From positions 1-64,000 of the forward strand of contig NZ_SVEV01000017.1 of assembly GCF_015057185.1 (NCBI RefSeq): a DNA stretch of 64,000 nt, given 5' to 3'. The notes beneath the pieces were generated by a model. It was not told the origin of the DNA, did not search any database, and saw only the letters and a program-made list of their open reading frames with translations. Source of the DNA: Pseudobutyrivibrio sp. (GTDB taxonomy: Bacteria; Bacillota; Clostridia; Lachnospirales; Lachnospiraceae). Made by a program: the position numbers and the translations under genes. Every line of letters starts with the position of its first letter. Within the stretch, counting starts at the first letter, position 1. Positions 35,989 through 44,641 of this stretch are shown one piece after another.

Positions 35989-36087
35989 TTACCCACTTTT
36001 TTCCCTTTTTATCATTCTCATATAGAGAACTCCCAAAATTCCCGTAGTGATTAACCCTGCAATTACTTGTTGAATAATAGTGATCAT
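35989..36087 (-). CDS. Putative 32-residue membrane peptide
   Basis: A short frame beginning MITIIQQVIAGLITTGILGV, with one hydrophobic segment and a basic C-terminal tail (RMIKREKSG). A GGGGGG ribosome site lies seven bases upstream and a strong terminator follows 62 bp past the stop, so it is very likely a real transcription unit. Size, helix and basic tail recall type I toxins, but no antisense promoter stands out. The rest of 35,793-36,228 is AT-rich and holds no other gene. Confidence 0.55.
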   Translation of the reverse strand: MITIIQQVIAGLITTGILGVLYMRMIKREKSG

Positions 36088-36200
36088 TCTTATACCCCCC
36101 TATTCTACAGTTACATACTAAAGTGTATAAAACTTGTATGTTGAAAATGTGTAAATATAAAAAGTACGGTACAGCTTACGCTTATCTAAATTCTATTTTA

Positions 36201-36209
36201 TGCTATAAT
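36201..36209 (+). promoter_or_regulatory. Extended -10 promoter of the mntA-hepT pair
   Basis: TGCTATAAT, an extended -10 element (TG-N-TATAAT), ends 20 bp before the mntA start. No good -35 box is present, as often with extended -10 promoters. Confidence 0.55.
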
Positions 36210-36228
36210 ACTTGTGGAGGGATTTGTA

Positions 36229-36519
36229 ATGATTCAACACAAAACTATGCCAATATCAGAAATAATTGATAGAGTCACAGCTATCGCTCGAAAGTATAAT
36301 GTAAAGCGATTGGATTTATTTGGCTCTTTTGCTTACGGGAATGCTTCTGAACGTAGCGATATTGACTTTATTATACGTGGATGCGAAGACTTCAATTCAT
36401 TCATTGAAGAAATTGATGAAATCCCCACCCTACGCAGAATAGACATTTTTAACTACGATGAAGTTTGTAGTGATTTACTCAGAGAGGATATGGACAAATA
36501 TGGAAAACAAATATTTTAA
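36229..36519 (+). CDS. mntA: MntA-type nucleotidyltransferase antitoxin
   Basis: 96 residues of minimal nucleotidyltransferase. The signature GSFAYGNASERSDIDF (residues 31-46) fits GSX10DXD exactly; a third acidic residue is in RRIDIFNYDE. In MntA/HepT systems the antitoxin adds AMP to a tyrosine of the HEPN toxin. GGAGGG precedes the ATG at 36,229; the GTG at 36,214 lies in that site. It overlaps the toxin gene by 20 bp. Confidence 0.88.
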   Translation: MIQHKTMPISEIIDRVTAIARKYNVKRLDLFGSFAYGNASERSDIDFIIRGCEDFNSFIEEIDEIPTLRRIDIFNYDEVCSDLLREDMDKYGKQIF

Positions 36520-36904
36520 TAGATACCAAAGTCTATGCAAAAGCTTAGCTAATCTGCAACTCTCTAGAGGGGCCGACATAGATGCTCCTTTTGTACTACC
36601 TGCTACTGTACAGAATTTCAACCTAACTTTTGACTTATCATGGAAAGTTTTAAAAGAACTTGTTACTCAAGAATTTGGAATGACCGATTTTGCTTCCGGT
36701 TCTCCTAGAGAATGTTTAAAAGCAGCTTTTTCTGTCGGATTAATTGACGACGATAAATGGATGGATATGTTGAAAGTACGTAATACCTTAGCCCATGATT
36801 ATGATGGTCAGGTAGCACTTAGATATTATGACAACATCATTGGTGATTACTATATTTTATTCGAAACTATGGTTCGTGGAATTGAAAAATATTATAAAGC
36901 ATAA
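36500..36904 (+). CDS. hepT: HepT-type HEPN toxin
   Basis: 134 residues, all-helical. The HEPN active motif RNTLAHDY matches RX4HXY, the ribonuclease site whose tyrosine is the AMP-acceptor. The N-terminal part (VQNFNLTFDLSWKVLKELV) is typical of the HI0074/HepT family of nucleotidyltransferase partners. The ATG at 36,500 lies inside the end of mntA; an upstream ATG at 36,458 would need a long overlap. Together they form a type VII toxin-antitoxin pair, in a defence-rich stretch. Confidence 0.88.
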   Translation: MENKYFNRYQSLCKSLANLQLSRGADIDAPFVLPATVQNFNLTFDLSWKVLKELVTQEFGMTDFASGSPRECLKAAFSVGLIDDDKWMDMLKVRNTLAHDYDGQVALRYYDNIIGDYYILFETMVRGIEKYYKA

Positions 36905-36905
36905 T

Positions 36906-36936
36906 AAAAGCGGGACAGCTGAGAGCTGTCCCTTTT
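36906..36936 (+). terminator. Terminator of mntA-hepT
   Basis: GGGACAGCT/AGCTGTCCC with a 3-nt loop, flanked by AAAAG and TTTTGCTTTT. Confidence 0.85.
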
Positions 36937-36960
36937 GCTTTTAATTGTAATTAAATTATT

Positions 36961-38829
36961 TTATCTAGTGAGAGTATCGGTTCCAAATAGCTCCTGGTAG
37001 GTAAATTCATATTCCATAAAGCCATCTGCATAGGATGCCAAATCATATGGATAGAAGTACACAATCACTGAATCCTCATTAAACTGGATATTATTTGTGT
37101 CCAATGTAATCTCATCATACACCTGCTGATATAATTCGTTTTGAGAGGATGCAAAATATGGTGGGTAATCATCATCCTCATAGGAGATATAATCAGCCTT
37201 TACCTTTTCTGCAACAAGAGTCTTAAATTCTTCCTCTGTGCCCTTGTAGAAATCCGAAAATCTCAACTGCTCACCTGTAGTTAGATCGAAAACATATTGA
37301 TCTCTGCCAGGATATCCATGGGCACCGCCGCCATACCAGTAGCCTGACATATTAACAAGCAAGAATCTGTCATTAAGAATATTTACATCATCTACATAAG
37401 TCTCGTTAGTCTCACAATATTGATCTGGATATTCCAAATGCCATTCACAATTATCTCCAGAGGTATCTACCTCACCTGAAGACCCTAATGCATTTTCCTT
37501 AATGGTTTCTAGTGTGCCATTAATTAAATAAGCATAGTCAGAATATGAATCATCTAAAATAAAGTATTCCTCATAAACCTTGTAAAGTGGAGTGCTGCAA
37601 TTTGGACAAACCTCCTCTGCAGTACCGTAGCTTACATACCCATACTTGTATGCATTGACAGTTTTTACTGTTGCATCTATATCCACAGCTGTTTTTGAAT
37701 CATCGATAAGATACCACTTTATGGCTTCCCCATCTAAATTCTTAAAATAGAGATTTCCACCTGATATATAATAAAAGCCATAATTAATACCGGTACCAGG
37801 TGTACTATCAAATGATTGCACAAGGCTTGATACACAGTTATCTAAATCATAGCTATATAGTTCATAGGTATTTACATCGTAATCAACAGATTGGGTTTTT
37901 ATATAGTAAAAATCGTTATTTTTTACACCTACATAATTAGTCAAATCAGGTTCATCAATAACTATAGACTCATTTGTTTTAAAATCCATTTGATAATAGT
38001 CTGTTCTTGAGTCGCCATCATCATCGTTATATGTATACTCATAATACACAAGGTAATCACTGCTGTACCCTATGATCCCAATGGTCCTGTCGGCAAGTGA
38101 GTCAATCTCCTTAATATTTCCATTTCCAGTATAGATTGCAAATTTTTCACCTACCTCATAAAAAGATTCTACCAGGATAAATCCCATTTCATCTAATCCA
38201 CGAGCAACGCTAAAATAGCAACCATTGGCATTCTTAGTTGCATAATAGTCCTCTATCTTTATTGTGGCTTTAGAATCCTTCTCATATGTACCATCCTCAG
38301 ACTTAGTGTATCCCCACTCATAGAATATATTTTTATCTGAGTTAATCCCATCAACATAGATTTCTCCATTGTAAAAATCCACAGATGACAAATCTACACC
38401 ATTTGGAGCATCCAATACTGTCGTAACACTTCCTGATGCTGTATCAATAGCTACAAGAGTTCTTTTTGTCTCATTCCCACTATAATCAACTATTTCGGCA
38501 TAAATAAGCCCATCATCAACACCCATAATATAAGGGTACTCGTCCTTATAGCCTGCGCCTGACATAGCTGATGTGATATCAGCGTATTTGTATTCGTTTA
38601 CTTTATTGCCATCCTCGTCAACAGAAAATAGCACCTCATCTTCACTGTCAGTTGAAATCAAATATTCGTTTTCATATTCATGTTTAGGTAAATATCCATC
38701 TACTTCCTGATACTCCTCTGAACTTTCGGTAGCTTTCTCATCAGGTTCGTCAGCACTATCTTTCCCACAGCCAATTAATGCAAAACTGCTTATGCTAAAA
38801 AGCAAAAGACATAGTATCTTCTTTTTCAT
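36961..38829 (-). CDS. Cell-surface lipoprotein with DUF3298-type C-terminal domain
   Basis: 622 residues. A lipoprotein signal (MKKKILCLLLF, lipobox ALIGCGKD) is followed by an acidic linker and a long region of short beta strands that looks like a propeller (repeats such as LIYAEIVDYSGN). A zinc-type CPNCSTPLY lies near residue 405. The C-terminal third matches DUF3298/RsiV-like domains (GGGAHGYPGRDQYVFDLTTG). It is probably anchored outside the membrane. Function unknown; RsiV relatives bind lysozyme, but there is no sigma factor gene here. Confidence 0.78.
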   Translation of the reverse strand: MKKKILCLLLFSISSFALIGCGKDSADEPDEKATESSEEYQEVDGYLPKHEYENEYLISTDSEDEVLFSVDEDGNKVNEYKYADITSAMSGAGYKDEYPYIMGVDDGLIYAEIVDYSGNETKRTLVAIDTASGSVTTVLDAPNGVDLSSVDFYNGEIYVDGINSDKNIFYEWGYTKSEDGTYEKDSKATIKIEDYYATKNANGCYFSVARGLDEMGFILVESFYEVGEKFAIYTGNGNIKEIDSLADRTIGIIGYSSDYLVYYEYTYNDDDGDSRTDYYQMDFKTNESIVIDEPDLTNYVGVKNNDFYYIKTQSVDYDVNTYELYSYDLDNCVSSLVQSFDSTPGTGINYGFYYISGGNLYFKNLDGEAIKWYLIDDSKTAVDIDATVKTVNAYKYGYVSYGTAEEVCPNCSTPLYKVYEEYFILDDSYSDYAYLINGTLETIKENALGSSGEVDTSGDNCEWHLEYPDQYCETNETYVDDVNILNDRFLLVNMSGYWYGGGAHGYPGRDQYVFDLTTGEQLRFSDFYKGTEEEFKTLVAEKVKADYISYEDDDYPPYFASSQNELYQQVYDEITLDTNNIQFNEDSVIVYFYPYDLASYADGFMEYEFTYQELFGTDTLTR

Positions 38830-38899
38830 GTATATCTCCTTTCGAATACCTACATTTTGATACTATGCCTTTTATACTCATAAATCAATATGATGTTGT

Positions 38900-40522
38900 C
38901 TATTGTTGTAACATGAACCAATCAAACTCTGCACAGTTGTCAACATCCTGACCGTTTCCTGTTGCAAACATTCCAATTAAAGTTCCTGTCATGCAGCCTA
39001 CCTTTTCAGGGTTAATAATGTGTCCATCAACCTTGCAAAGCTCCTTCAAGGAATTCTCATCAGTACCGTAAAGGACCGTGAAATCCTCACCCTTGATATC
39101 AAGCCCAAGTACAATATCCTGATTATCCCACTCTACAGTACCTACTACCTGTCTGTTTGTAGTACTTGTAAAGCCTGGAATATATGGTGGCAAATCGTAA
39201 TCTGCTGTCACAAGGATTGCCTGTAAAACCTGCTTGCCATCTACAAGAGCTCTTTCAATGTGAAGCTGGTGATTCATAGCCTGAACAAGTGCAAGACCTG
39301 CCACTTCACCTGCCTTTGGAACAAAGCTCATTTTGCATGTTGCCTTTGTGTCAATCTGACACTGTCTGCGACCTACAAATGCAACGTAATTATCATCAGA
39401 AAGATTTACCTCAAAGCTTTCTGGTCTAATATCATCCTCAAGCTTTTGTCGAATGCACTTAAGTGATAATTTTGAATCATGAATAGAGCACATTCCCTCT
39501 GCTGGTGCTCCCCAGAATATATAATCAAGAGGAAGCTTATCGCTATCAAAATCTTCCTTTTCAGGTGTCTTAGGAAATACTGTTTCCTGAAGAGACTCTG
39601 GACCATCATAGCTCCATTCTACCTTGCCTGTTTCTGGTGAAAAAAGCGGCCAGTCACGCTCCCAAATCACTGGACAAATAAATGTCTCACGACCAAGGTT
39701 TTTGCACTGTCCATCAATAAGTCTTGATGCTAAAAATACTGCATACCAGCTGCCATCCTTGAGCTGCACAATATCTGCATGACCAACATTGATAATAGGA
39801 GCTTTAAATCCCATATGTCTGTGTGTCAAAACTGGGTTTGCAGGATTGCCTTCGAAAAAGCTGAAAAGCTCCTTTGAACGAGCTACTGCAACTGAGTGGT
39901 AGTGCTCTGTACCGCCCTCGGCAATAATCAAATAATAGTAATCTCCAATATGATAAAGATGTGGAGCCTCTGGAGAACCTGCACCTCTAAGGGCACTATT
40001 GAAAATAGTGAAAGGCTCGCCCTTTAATTTATAGTTTTCGATATCAAATTCTGCTACCCAGATACCTCTTTCCATCTGGCCAGCACCATTATCCCAGCAA
40101 TCGCCTGTGCCCATGATGTAGCATTTGTCGTCATCATCAAAGAAAATAGATGCATCAATACCTGGAACATCATCAAGCCAATGAGGCTCAGACCAAGGGC
40201 CAGCTGGGTCCTTTGCTGTGATAATGTAATTACCCTTGTCAGCAAAATTAGTATTAATAATATAATATGTTCCCTTGTGATAACGAATTGTTGGTGCCAT
40301 AAGTCCACCAACACCACTATTTTTTTCCATATGAAGACCATTTTCTGGTCCAATAGCATTAGCTATCTGCTCCCAGTTTGCCAAGTCCTTGCTATGGAAA
40401 ATTGGAAGACCTGGACTCATTTCAAAGCTGGAGCATGCCAAATAAAAATCATCTTCAACTCGAATAATAGATGGATCAGGATAATATCCTGAAATTATCG
40501 GATTAGTAAGTTTATAGCTCAT
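38900..40522 (-). CDS. GH43 beta-xylosidase/alpha-arabinofuranosidase
   Basis: 540 residues without a signal peptide, so it acts on imported xylo-oligosaccharides. The five-bladed propeller has the base Asp in YYPDPSI (residue 16), the pKa-modulating Asp in GIDASIFFDDD and the acid Glu in GSPEAPHLY. The C-terminal 200 residues form a beta-sandwich typical of larger GH43 xylosidases. The gene lies divergent from an AraC regulator gene (138-bp gap), which may control it. Confidence 0.92.
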   Translation of the reverse strand: MSYKLTNPIISGYYPDPSIIRVEDDFYLACSSFEMSPGLPIFHSKDLANWEQIANAIGPENGLHMEKNSGVGGLMAPTIRYHKGTYYIINTNFADKGNYIITAKDPAGPWSEPHWLDDVPGIDASIFFDDDDKCYIMGTGDCWDNGAGQMERGIWVAEFDIENYKLKGEPFTIFNSALRGAGSPEAPHLYHIGDYYYLIIAEGGTEHYHSVAVARSKELFSFFEGNPANPVLTHRHMGFKAPIINVGHADIVQLKDGSWYAVFLASRLIDGQCKNLGRETFICPVIWERDWPLFSPETGKVEWSYDGPESLQETVFPKTPEKEDFDSDKLPLDYIFWGAPAEGMCSIHDSKLSLKCIRQKLEDDIRPESFEVNLSDDNYVAFVGRRQCQIDTKATCKMSFVPKAGEVAGLALVQAMNHQLHIERALVDGKQVLQAILVTADYDLPPYIPGFTSTTNRQVVGTVEWDNQDIVLGLDIKGEDFTVLYGTDENSLKELCKVDGHIINPEKVGCMTGTLIGMFATGNGQDVDNCAEFDWFMLQQ

Positions 40523-40660
40523 AAAAAACCTCCCTAAATTGTTTCCTTAATTAAGTATAAAAACAGGATTCACTATCAACAATATTAGTAATATAATATT
40601 CATATAATTATATTAATAAATCGTCTACCTATTTTTAACAATTTATAGAGGGAATAATTA

Positions 40661-41485
40661 ATGCTTAATTCGATTCAATACAAGAAAAATGAATACAACA
40701 GACTTCCTTTGATGGTTGTATTATTGGGACTTGACCATAATCAAGAGCCAGTATATCGTCCCCATGGTGTGCCTATGTATCAGGTGCTATATTGTAAAAA
40801 TGGACGTGGCGAATTGGTGGTTAATAATCGTAAATACGTTATTGATAAAGGTCAATGCTTCGTTATTCAAAAGGATACTCCCCATGAATATCACAGCACC
40901 AGCGATGAATGGATAGTTAATATTGTAGGCTTCACTGGAATAATAGTACCAACTCTTTTACGCAGTCTCAAAATAGAATCATCCGGCGCATACCTACTTA
41001 AAAGTAATGGATTTTTCAATGCTCATGTTCACCGATTAAATGAGCTTGCAAAAGAAAAAAAACAGCGCACCAAGCTAGAGCTGTCCCAAGAGCTATATTG
41101 TCTGCTTACTGATTTGTCCAACGAACTAACTCAGATTAAATCTAACGCTGCAGACTACGGAAATCCTACCATCACTCAGGTAATCGAATATATCGAATCA
41201 AATTACTCAGAGGATATAGCGCTTTTAAAGCTGGCGGAAATATCCTCCCGCACACCAGAATACCTGTGTAGTGTTTTCAAAAAGCACACCGGATTAACAA
41301 TCGTAAACTATATTAATAACATTCGTTTGCTACATGCTTCCCTTACTTTAATCGAGGACCCTTCTGCTCCAATAAATGAGGTAGCTATTTCCTGCGGTTT
41401 TAGAAGTCCTAGCTACTTTGGCAAGCTTTTTCACAGTAGATTTAAAATGACACCACAGCAATATAGGCTGAAACATATCATGTAA
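40661..41485 (+). CDS. AraC-family transcriptional regulator
   Basis: 274 residues: an N-terminal cupin (PMYQVLYCKNGRGELVVNNRKY) and a C-terminal AraC double HTH (ALLKLAEISSRTPEYLCSVFKK; INEVAISCGFRSPSYFGKLF). It probably senses a sugar and controls the divergent GH43 gene and perhaps the GH35-like gene downstream. It contains the one plus-strand CGTAAATACG (40829-40838), encoding Arg-Lys-Tyr. Confidence 0.88.
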   Translation: MLNSIQYKKNEYNRLPLMVVLLGLDHNQEPVYRPHGVPMYQVLYCKNGRGELVVNNRKYVIDKGQCFVIQKDTPHEYHSTSDEWIVNIVGFTGIIVPTLLRSLKIESSGAYLLKSNGFFNAHVHRLNELAKEKKQRTKLELSQELYCLLTDLSNELTQIKSNAADYGNPTITQVIEYIESNYSEDIALLKLAEISSRTPEYLCSVFKKHTGLTIVNYINNIRLLHASLTLIEDPSAPINEVAISCGFRSPSYFGKLFHSRFKMTPQQYRLKHIM

Positions 41486-41554
41486 TTATTATAAGTACAA
41501 TTTTCGTTCAATTCCTTAATATTGTTATAGTGTACTTATATAAATAATATTTAT

Positions 41555-41602
41555 AAACCTCCAGTTAAACTCTACAATAGAGTTATCAACTAACGGAGGT
41601 TT
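41555..41602 (+). promoter_or_regulatory. Hairpin sequestering the ribosome site of the GH35-like gene
   Basis: AAACCTCC (41555-41562) pairs with GGAGGTTT (41595-41602), which contains the ribosome site GGAGG of the gene starting at 41,607. GTTA/TAAC and a 7-bp inner stem (41568-41574 with 41578-41584) extend it. With a T-run right after, it could also act as terminator of the upstream araC-type gene. Confidence 0.65.
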
Positions 41603-41606
41603 TTAT

Positions 41607-43148
41607 ATGTGTAAATCTATAGTAAAAAAAGATGAAAAAGGCATAACCACATTATTTGTTGATGGTAAGCCATTTTTCATGCGTTCTGGAGAGATTCATA
41701 ATTCCAGCGCATGTACACTTGAAGTTATGGAAAAAGAAATTTGGCCACAGGTTCGCCAGTTAAATCTTAACTCGCTTATAGTGCCAATTTATTGGGAGTG
41801 CATTGAAAAAGAGGAAGGAAAATTTGATTTTGCTTTAGTAGACGGAATAATAAATCAGGCTCGCAAAGAAGGATTAAAGCTTGTTTTCCTTTGGTTTGGT
41901 CTTTGGAAAAACGCTGAGTCTATGTATGTTCCAGCATGGATTAAAACAGATTCTAAAAAATATTTCAGAGCTGAAAAAGTAAATGGAGACAGAATCAATA
42001 CTGTTTCTCCACTCTGCAAGGAAGCTGTTGAAGCTGACAAAAAGGCTTTTTCTACCATCATGGCTCATATTAAATCCATTGATGAGGACCAGTGCACCGT
42101 CATTGGTATGCAGGTAGAAAACGAAATCGGCTTACTTGGAACTCCAAGAGATTATTCTGCAAAGGCAAATGAGCTTTTTGAGTCAAAGGTTCCTGAAGAA
42201 ATCGGAAAACTCTATGATGTAAGTAGCACATGGAAGGAAGCATTTAAGGATGATGCCGAGGAATTCTTTATGGCATATCATTTTGCAAAGGCTGTTGAGG
42301 AAATCACAGAAGCTGGTCAGAAGGAATACAATCTTCCATGCTATGCCAACGCATGGCTCAAGCAATATCCATGGATTGCTGGCACTTATCCATCAGGTGG
42401 CCCTAACAGAAGCGTCCACAAAATTTGGAAGGCTATGGCACCATCACTTTTCGCTTTAGCTCCTGATGTTTACGTTCCATTCTGTGCCGATGTTATGGAT
42501 GAATATGCTTACGAGGACAATGCTTTATTCATTCCTGAAATCAGAAAGGATGCAGTTGCTTCGTCATATGCTCTTTATGCTACACTTCATCATAATGCAC
42601 TTTGCTTCTCTCCATTTGGAATTGAGGAGTTAGCTCTTAATCCTGAACTAGTGGACAAACCACCAATGGAGGTTATGATTGCCCTTAACATTGATCCATC
42701 GGCATTTGATACTCGTGGTAGCAAGGAAGCACTTGCCGCTACCTATAAGCTGTTAGACGAGCTGGAGCCATTATATTTACAGTATCGTGGTACAGACAAG
42801 CTTCAGTCCTATGTACGTCACGGCGAATATGACTATGGTTGTCTCGCTCGTTGCAAGGAATATGACTTTAAAATCGGTTACTCACCAAGAACATCTGGTA
42901 AGCCGCTTGGAAGCTTCTCAGTATTTGAGCTTAGCGATAACAAGTTCTTATTAATCGGTTTAGAGTGCTCTGTAAGCTTTAATGTAAAGGCTGGTGAAAA
43001 CAAAACAGCTGAAATTGTTAGTCTTCAGGCTGGTCACATTGAAAATGGTCAGTTTGTCTCTGACAAGCTATTGAATGGCGATGAAAAAATGGCTCTCCGC
43101 TTCGGTGCTATGCCAGCAGTATTTATGCTTGAGTTATTTAAATACTAA
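41607..43148 (+). CDS. GH35-like beta-galactosidase (DUF5597-type)
   Basis: 513 residues, cytoplasmic. The (beta/alpha)8 start LFVDGKPFFMRSGEIHNSS is GH35-like; the acid/base Glu lies in MQVENEIGLLG and the nucleophile probably in FIPEIRKD. The remaining C-terminal part corresponds to DUF5597. It probably cleaves beta-galactosides, or a related substituent on hemicellulose. The ATG is fixed by GGAGG seven bases upstream, which is buried in a hairpin. Confidence 0.85.
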   Translation: MCKSIVKKDEKGITTLFVDGKPFFMRSGEIHNSSACTLEVMEKEIWPQVRQLNLNSLIVPIYWECIEKEEGKFDFALVDGIINQARKEGLKLVFLWFGLWKNAESMYVPAWIKTDSKKYFRAEKVNGDRINTVSPLCKEAVEADKKAFSTIMAHIKSIDEDQCTVIGMQVENEIGLLGTPRDYSAKANELFESKVPEEIGKLYDVSSTWKEAFKDDAEEFFMAYHFAKAVEEITEAGQKEYNLPCYANAWLKQYPWIAGTYPSGGPNRSVHKIWKAMAPSLFALAPDVYVPFCADVMDEYAYEDNALFIPEIRKDAVASSYALYATLHHNALCFSPFGIEELALNPELVDKPPMEVMIALNIDPSAFDTRGSKEALAATYKLLDELEPLYLQYRGTDKLQSYVRHGEYDYGCLARCKEYDFKIGYSPRTSGKPLGSFSVFELSDNKFLLIGLECSVSFNVKAGENKTAEIVSLQAGHIENGQFVSDKLLNGDEKMALRFGAMPAVFMLELFKY

Positions 43149-43151
43149 AAC

Positions 43152-43187
43152 AAAAACGGATGACATCCCTGATGCCATCCGTTTTTT
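43152..43187 (+). terminator. Terminator of the GH35-like gene
   Basis: AAAAACGGATG pairs with CATCCGTTTTT; the plus strand ends in six T. The minus strand T-run also allows it to end the convergent MFS gene. Confidence 0.85.
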
Positions 43188-43204
43188 ACTCAATAGGTTA
43201 TTTT

Positions 43205-44500
43205 TTAAGCAATCTCTGTCTTCACTTTTTTCTTTGCAGCTGAGGTAATCCCCTCAGTTTCATATTTTGCTTCCTCTGCTTTTACAAAACCTGGTTTGCA
43301 TGCAAATAGATAAATAAGTAAACCAACAAGCATAAGAATACCACCACATACATATGGAATTCTATAGCTACCTGTAAGTCCATAGAATAATGCAAAGAAT
43401 GCAGGTCCTACAGCGCCAACGCATTGAATCATTGGTTGAATAATTCCATATCCATTTGCAAAACTATCGCCAAATTCTTCAACACAAAGAGATGCTGGCC
43501 AGTTTGCTGCACCACCAACTACCATACCAATACAAACAAGTGAAATCCATACACCTGCTGTTGTACCTGTAAGATTTGCTGCCATTGCAATCATGCCAAA
43601 TACATATGATGTGCAGGCTGCTTTACGAGCACCAATTTTTGAATCAATAACACCACAGATGTAAGAACCAGGAAGTGCAAGAAGTCCTGAAGCTAACATC
43701 ATTAGTCCGGCTGTATCTGGGGTGAAGCCAATTTCAAGTAATCGTGGGAACAACTGAACCATCAAACCTGATGCGAAAAGTAATTGTAATCCAAGTGCAA
43801 TACTATGTATCCAAACCTGTGGAGTTTTTAACAGCTTTGAGGTTGTCCAAATGCTCTCAGTGTTAACTCCAGTTTCTTCTTTGTCCTCTACAGCAACTCC
43901 ATTATCAGGAATATATCCACAATCTGCTGGATTTTCTTTGATGAATAACAAAAGAATTACAAGGGCAACAGCTGCAATACCAATAAATGGTAAAAATCCG
44001 CCAAGAGAACCCATTGCGCTATAGCCTTTCTGATAAATCATTGTTGCAACACCTGCGCAAAGAGGAATTCCCATTGTAACGATTCCCATAACAATTCCTT
44101 TTCTCTTAGGGAACCATTTTGAAAACATTACAGGTCCTAACTGATAACCTATACCACAAGAAATTCCGTTTGCTAAAATCAGACAAACTGCAAACACTGC
44201 AAGATTTGTAGTTACGCCTAAGCCGACCATTACAAGCCCATAGATTATGAAACAGATTACACTAAGTGTCTTTGCAGATCGTTTTGCAGCAAGTTTACCA
44301 AGTACAAAGCATGCAACTATATTTGCTAAACTTCCAAGGGAAATAAAGCTTGTTAAGAGTGCTGCCTCCCAGCCTCTTAACTCCGCTAATGTGCCTGCTG
44401 CTGCATTCATTGCACTACCTACTGCTGTGGCTGTGAAATATGCTAAGAACCCATAGATAATCAACAGCCATCCTTTTCCAAATCCTTTTTTCTCCTTCAT
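43205..44500 (-). CDS. MFS transporter (oxalate/formate antiporter-like)
   Basis: 431 residues and twelve predicted helices. The order of motifs (LGKLAAKRSAKTL between helices 2 and 3, GIGYQLGPVMFSKWFPKRKG near helix 4-5) resembles the OFA family carrying organic acids. As last gene of an operon with aldolase and dehydrogenases, import of a sugar acid or export of an organic acid is plausible. A related transporter is encoded at 49,466. Confidence 0.85.
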   Translation of the reverse strand: MKEKKGFGKGWLLIIYGFLAYFTATAVGSAMNAAAGTLAELRGWEAALLTSFISLGSLANIVACFVLGKLAAKRSAKTLSVICFIIYGLVMVGLGVTTNLAVFAVCLILANGISCGIGYQLGPVMFSKWFPKRKGIVMGIVTMGIPLCAGVATMIYQKGYSAMGSLGGFLPFIGIAAVALVILLLFIKENPADCGYIPDNGVAVEDKEETGVNTESIWTTSKLLKTPQVWIHSIALGLQLLFASGLMVQLFPRLLEIGFTPDTAGLMMLASGLLALPGSYICGVIDSKIGARKAACTSYVFGMIAMAANLTGTTAGVWISLVCIGMVVGGAANWPASLCVEEFGDSFANGYGIIQPMIQCVGAVGPAFFALFYGLTGSYRIPYVCGGILMLVGLLIYLFACKPGFVKAEEAKYETEGITSAAKKKVKTEIA

Positions 44501-44536
44501 AAAATACCCTCTCCTTTAATATGCTATATTTAAAAC

Positions 44537-44634
44537 AGGAAAGCGGTGTCCATGCAAATTGCCTTCGGCAATGGACCCGCTGTGGCAGATGGGCAACTCC
44601 CACTAAAGTGTGACCCTCCAGTCTGCATTTCCCG
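44537..44634 (-). repeat. Structured intercistronic element, copy A
   Basis: About 98 bp between the ThuA-like stop and the MFS start, homologous to the element at 46,555. It has a central hairpin ATTGCC/GGCAAT (44558-44572) enclosed by a stem GCGGTGTCC/GGACCCGC (44543-44551, 44573-44580, one bulge), a conserved GCTGTGGCA and a CCCAC/GTG hairpin. It contains no frame. Confidence 0.7.
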
Positions 44635-44641
44635 TCTTCTT

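Noticed and set aside
28245-36904. CRISPR-Cas or prophage explanation for the defence cluster
   Set aside because: No direct-repeat array, Cas, integrase or phage structural gene was seen.
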